Shown here in pieces: positions 38,009-40,143 of a stretch of 40,143 nt of DNA. The stretch comes from Myxococcales bacterium. GTDB taxonomy: Bacteria; Myxococcota; Myxococcia; Myxococcales; UBA5297. Location of the stretch: assembly GCA_031262165.1 (NCBI GenBank), contig JAISIF010000076.1, positions 1 to 40,143 on the forward strand, written 5' to 3'. The translations under genes and the position numbers were made by a program. Numbering within the stretch: position 1 is the stretch's first letter; the number at the start of each line of letters is the position of its first letter. Below the pieces are notes generated by a model. That model ran no database searches. It was not told the origin of the DNA and saw nothing but the letters and a program-made list of their open reading frames with translations.

Positions 38009-39979
38009 ATGTGCGGCATCGTCGGCCTCGTCCATGTCTCTCCCGACACACCCATCGACGAATGCGCCGTGCGCGAGGCCATGCGCCTCATGGCGCACCG
38101 CGGACCAGACGGCGAAGGGCTGTTCCTGGGAGCGGGCGTCGCGATCGGCCACCGTCGGCTGTCCATCGTCGATCTCGAAAACGGCGCTCAGCCCATGTTC
38201 AATGAGGACGGTCGCGTGTGCGTCGCGTTCAACGGGGAAATCTACAACCACGCCTCGCTGCGCACCGAGCTGATCGCCTTGGGCCACCGCTTCACGACGC
38301 GCTGCGACACCGAGGCGATCGTCCACGGCTACGAGACATGGGGTGAGGAGGTCTTCACGCGGCTGCGTGGCATGTTCAGCATCGCGATCTGGGACGGTCG
38401 TCGTCGCAAGCTCGTGCTCGCCCGCGACCGCCTGGGCATCAAGCCGCTCTACTGGGCACGCGCCAAATCGAACCAGGCCTTGTGCTTTGGTTCGGAGATC
38501 AAGTCGCTCTTCGCCTTCGAGGGCATCGAGCGGAGCGTGAGGAGCGAGGCCCTGTCGGCCTATCTGGCCCTGCGCTACGTGCCTGGCCCGGCCACGCTCT
38601 TCAGAGACGTCGAGCGGCTCCAGCCTGGCCACCGGCTCGTGTTCGAGGCCGGGAAGATCCGGATCGAGCGCTTCTGGGAGCTGCCCATCGACGCGCCCAC
38701 GGAGCACCCGCGCAGCGGCGATCTCATCGAGGAGAGCACGGCCCTGAGCGCGCAGCTCATCGAGTCGGTCCGCCTGCGCCTCATGTCCGACGTGCCGCTC
38801 GGCATCTTCCTGTCGGGCGGGATTGACTCCACGGCCGTTGCCTGGGCCATGCGGCAGCTCGGCCACTCGCCCCTCAAGAGCTTCTCGATCGGGTTTTCGG
38901 GCGCACGGGCGGGCGAGAGTGAGGGCGAACTCCCCCACGCGCGCATCGCGGCGCGGGCGTGCGGCTGCGAACACCGCGAGCTCAGCCTGAGCGCGCGCGA
39001 ATTCCACGACAGCGTGGACAAGGCGTGCTGGCACCTCGACGAGCCGCTCTCGGATGGCGCGTGCATCCCGCTGATGAAGCTCGCCTTCCGCGCGCGCGAA
39101 GAGGTGACGGTCGTGCTCTCGGGCGAGGGCGCCGACGAGGCCTTGGGTGGCTACCCGATCTACGGTCGAATGCTCGCGATGGAGGCGCTGCGGCAGCGCG
39201 GTGGGCTCAGGCTCGATGCCGCGATCGATTTCTTCCTCAAGTTCGGCGGAGGCGCGCTCCTGTCCATGGGCTTTGGCCCGGCGTCGGTCGGCCGCGCCAA
39301 GCTGCGCCGCTATCTGGAGTGGCTGCAGCAGCCGTTGAGCTCCCGCTATTTTGGCGTTGGCCGCGCGGTCGGCGATGGCGAGCTCGGGGAGATCTTTGGC
39401 GACGCGGCGTTGACTGGCTTGCGCGCGCATTTTGCCCCGCTCTGGGAGAGAGCCCAGCGCCTCGATCCGCTCCGCCAGATGCTCCTCGTCGATACGCGCG
39501 TCTGGCTGCCGGACGACCTGCTCATCAAGGCCGACAAGATGACGATGGCTGCCTCGATCGAGCTGCGCGTCCCATTCCTCGATCACGAGCTGCTCGAAAA
39601 CGCCTGGGAGATCCCGTCAGGGCTCAAGTTCTCGCGGGGCATTGGCAAGCGCGTGCTGCGCGCCGCCATGGCCGGGAACATCCCCGAACACATCCTCACG
39701 CGAAAGAAGGAGGGCTTCCCGCTGCCCATCTCACGCTGGCTGCGCGAGGAGCTGCACGAGCCCTGTCGCCGAGCACTGTTGTCCACGCGCTCGCTGACGC
39801 GCGAGTTCGTCGGCGCGGCCATTGCTGAGAAGTGGCTCGACGAACATCGCATGGGCCGCGTGGACCGACGCGAGGAGCTCTGGGCGCTCTGGGTCTTGGA
39901 GACGTGGCGCGCGCTGTTCGTCGAGGGTAACCGTGAGGCGTTTTTGACGCGCTCATTGGGGTTCCGCCAGGCGGCGTAG
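38009..39979 (+). CDS. asnB: Asparagine synthetase (glutamine-hydrolysing)
   Basis: AsnB makes asparagine, or amidates a polysaccharide precursor in surface-glycan loci, using glutamine-derived ammonia and ATP. The 656-residue protein has an N-terminal class II glutaminase domain with Cys2 (MCGIVGLVH), AHRGPDGEG and FNGEIYN. The synthetase domain carries the PP-loop FLSGGIDSTAVAW and VLSGEGADEALGGYP. The C-terminus includes ADKMTMAASIELRVPFLDHEL and RKKEGFPLPISRW. AAAGGAG lies 8 bp before the ATG. It is longer than E. coli AsnB (~554) but normal for the exopolysaccharide-associated group. The context suggests a polysaccharide role, but a housekeeping role remains possible. Confidence 0.94.
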   Translation: MCGIVGLVHVSPDTPIDECAVREAMRLMAHRGPDGEGLFLGAGVAIGHRRLSIVDLENGAQPMFNEDGRVCVAFNGEIYNHASLRTELIALGHRFTTRCDTEAIVHGYETWGEEVFTRLRGMFSIAIWDGRRRKLVLARDRLGIKPLYWARAKSNQALCFGSEIKSLFAFEGIERSVRSEALSAYLALRYVPGPATLFRDVERLQPGHRLVFEAGKIRIERFWELPIDAPTEHPRSGDLIEESTALSAQLIESVRLRLMSDVPLGIFLSGGIDSTAVAWAMRQLGHSPLKSFSIGFSGARAGESEGELPHARIAARACGCEHRELSLSAREFHDSVDKACWHLDEPLSDGACIPLMKLAFRAREEVTVVLSGEGADEALGGYPIYGRMLAMEALRQRGGLRLDAAIDFFLKFGGGALLSMGFGPASVGRAKLRRYLEWLQQPLSSRYFGVGRAVGDGELGEIFGDAALTGLRAHFAPLWERAQRLDPLRQMLLVDTRVWLPDDLLIKADKMTMAASIELRVPFLDHELLENAWEIPSGLKFSRGIGKRVLRAAMAGNIPEHILTRKKEGFPLPISRWLREELHEPCRRALLSTRSLTREFVGAAIAEKWLDEHRMGRVDRREELWALWVLETWRALFVEGNREAFLTRSLGFRQAA

Positions 39980-40026
39980 CAACCATCTTGCGGTTCAAGG
40001 GGGAAGTGCGAGGGGGAGATCGCTCA

Positions 40027-40088
40027 GGGCAATCGAGTTCTAAATTTACTTGACAGCCCAACACCGCCAGGCGGGCCTTTGAGTAACT
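40027..40088 (+). repeat. R2 half-element after asnB
   Basis: GGGCAATCGAGTTCTAAATT, then CTTGACAG and a small hairpin CCGCC-AGG-CGGG with CCTTTG. It follows the same order as R2 copy 1. It may serve as the asnB terminator. The window ends before an inverted partner could appear. Confidence 0.55.
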
Positions 40089-40143
40089 CCAAGCAGGTGT
40101 TCGAGAACTCTGTTTCACCCTGAAAAAGAAAAATCGAACCAAG

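Noticed and set aside
37991-39586. 531-aa minus-strand ORF
   Set aside because: Antisense to asnB, whose motifs are all intact on the plus strand.

Overview
The window is a GC-rich chromosomal segment from a Gram-negative, lipid A-making bacterium. LpxA, LpxI and BamA show an outer membrane. A secreted M6 protease with Cys-rich repeats ends in a MYXO-CTERM-like tail (Gly/Cys linker, hydrophobic helix, poly-Arg). This points to Myxococcota (former Deltaproteobacteria), probably an unfamiliar lineage; the assignment is inference from family content, not from a marker tree. No tRNA, rRNA, CRISPR, prophage or insertion sequence with a transposase was found.

Layout. 0-6 kb (+): an AT-richer lipoprotein of unknown function, a MaoC-type dehydratase, and a large secreted 5'-nucleotidase-like protein whose C-terminus looks like a beta-barrel. 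6-19.8 kb (all -): TPR/thioredoxin protein, lpxI, lpxA; the ribosomal operon rpsF-rpsR-rplI; pth; an RNase E/G with a ~400-residue insert in its S1 domain; then a Na+-pumping methylmalonyl-CoA decarboxylase operon (mce, mmdA, mmdD-like, biotin carrier, mmdB). 20-25.8 kb (all -): scpB, a Cys-rich DUF6485-like protein, a GNAT acetyltransferase, asd and bamA. 26.8-35.2 kb (mixed strands): DsrE-like protein, dCMP deaminase, a small periplasmic protein, a PrcB-like lipoprotein, the 4.5S SRP RNA, a SEC-C protein, the M6 protease and a diguanylate cyclase. 35.8-40 kb (+): serine acetyltransferase-like, GT4 glycosyltransferase and asparagine synthetase genes, which resemble part of a surface-polysaccharide locus.

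The mce-mmd operon links methylmalonyl-CoA epimerisation to decarboxylation to propionyl-CoA with Na+ export. lpxA-lpxI and bamA serve the outer membrane. rpsF-rpsR-rplI, pth, rng and ffs form a translation and RNA-metabolism group.

The least expected signals are non-coding. (1) A recurring promoter layout, TTGA-like -35, 16-18 bp spacer, C-TA-purine-rich -10, an 8-9 nt G/C-only discriminator and then a T tract, precedes bamA, lpxA, rpsF, mce, rng and ffs, with looser versions before the SEC-C and nucleotidase-like genes. (2) A ~160-bp element with up to 20-bp perfect terminal inverted repeats occurs seven times, and four copies sit directly on or within a few bases of a stop codon. (3) A second inverted-repeat family (GGGCAATCGAGTTCT ends), a palindromic GGGCGTTGC...GCAACGCCC family and a 145-bp inverted repeat behind asd fill most other gaps.
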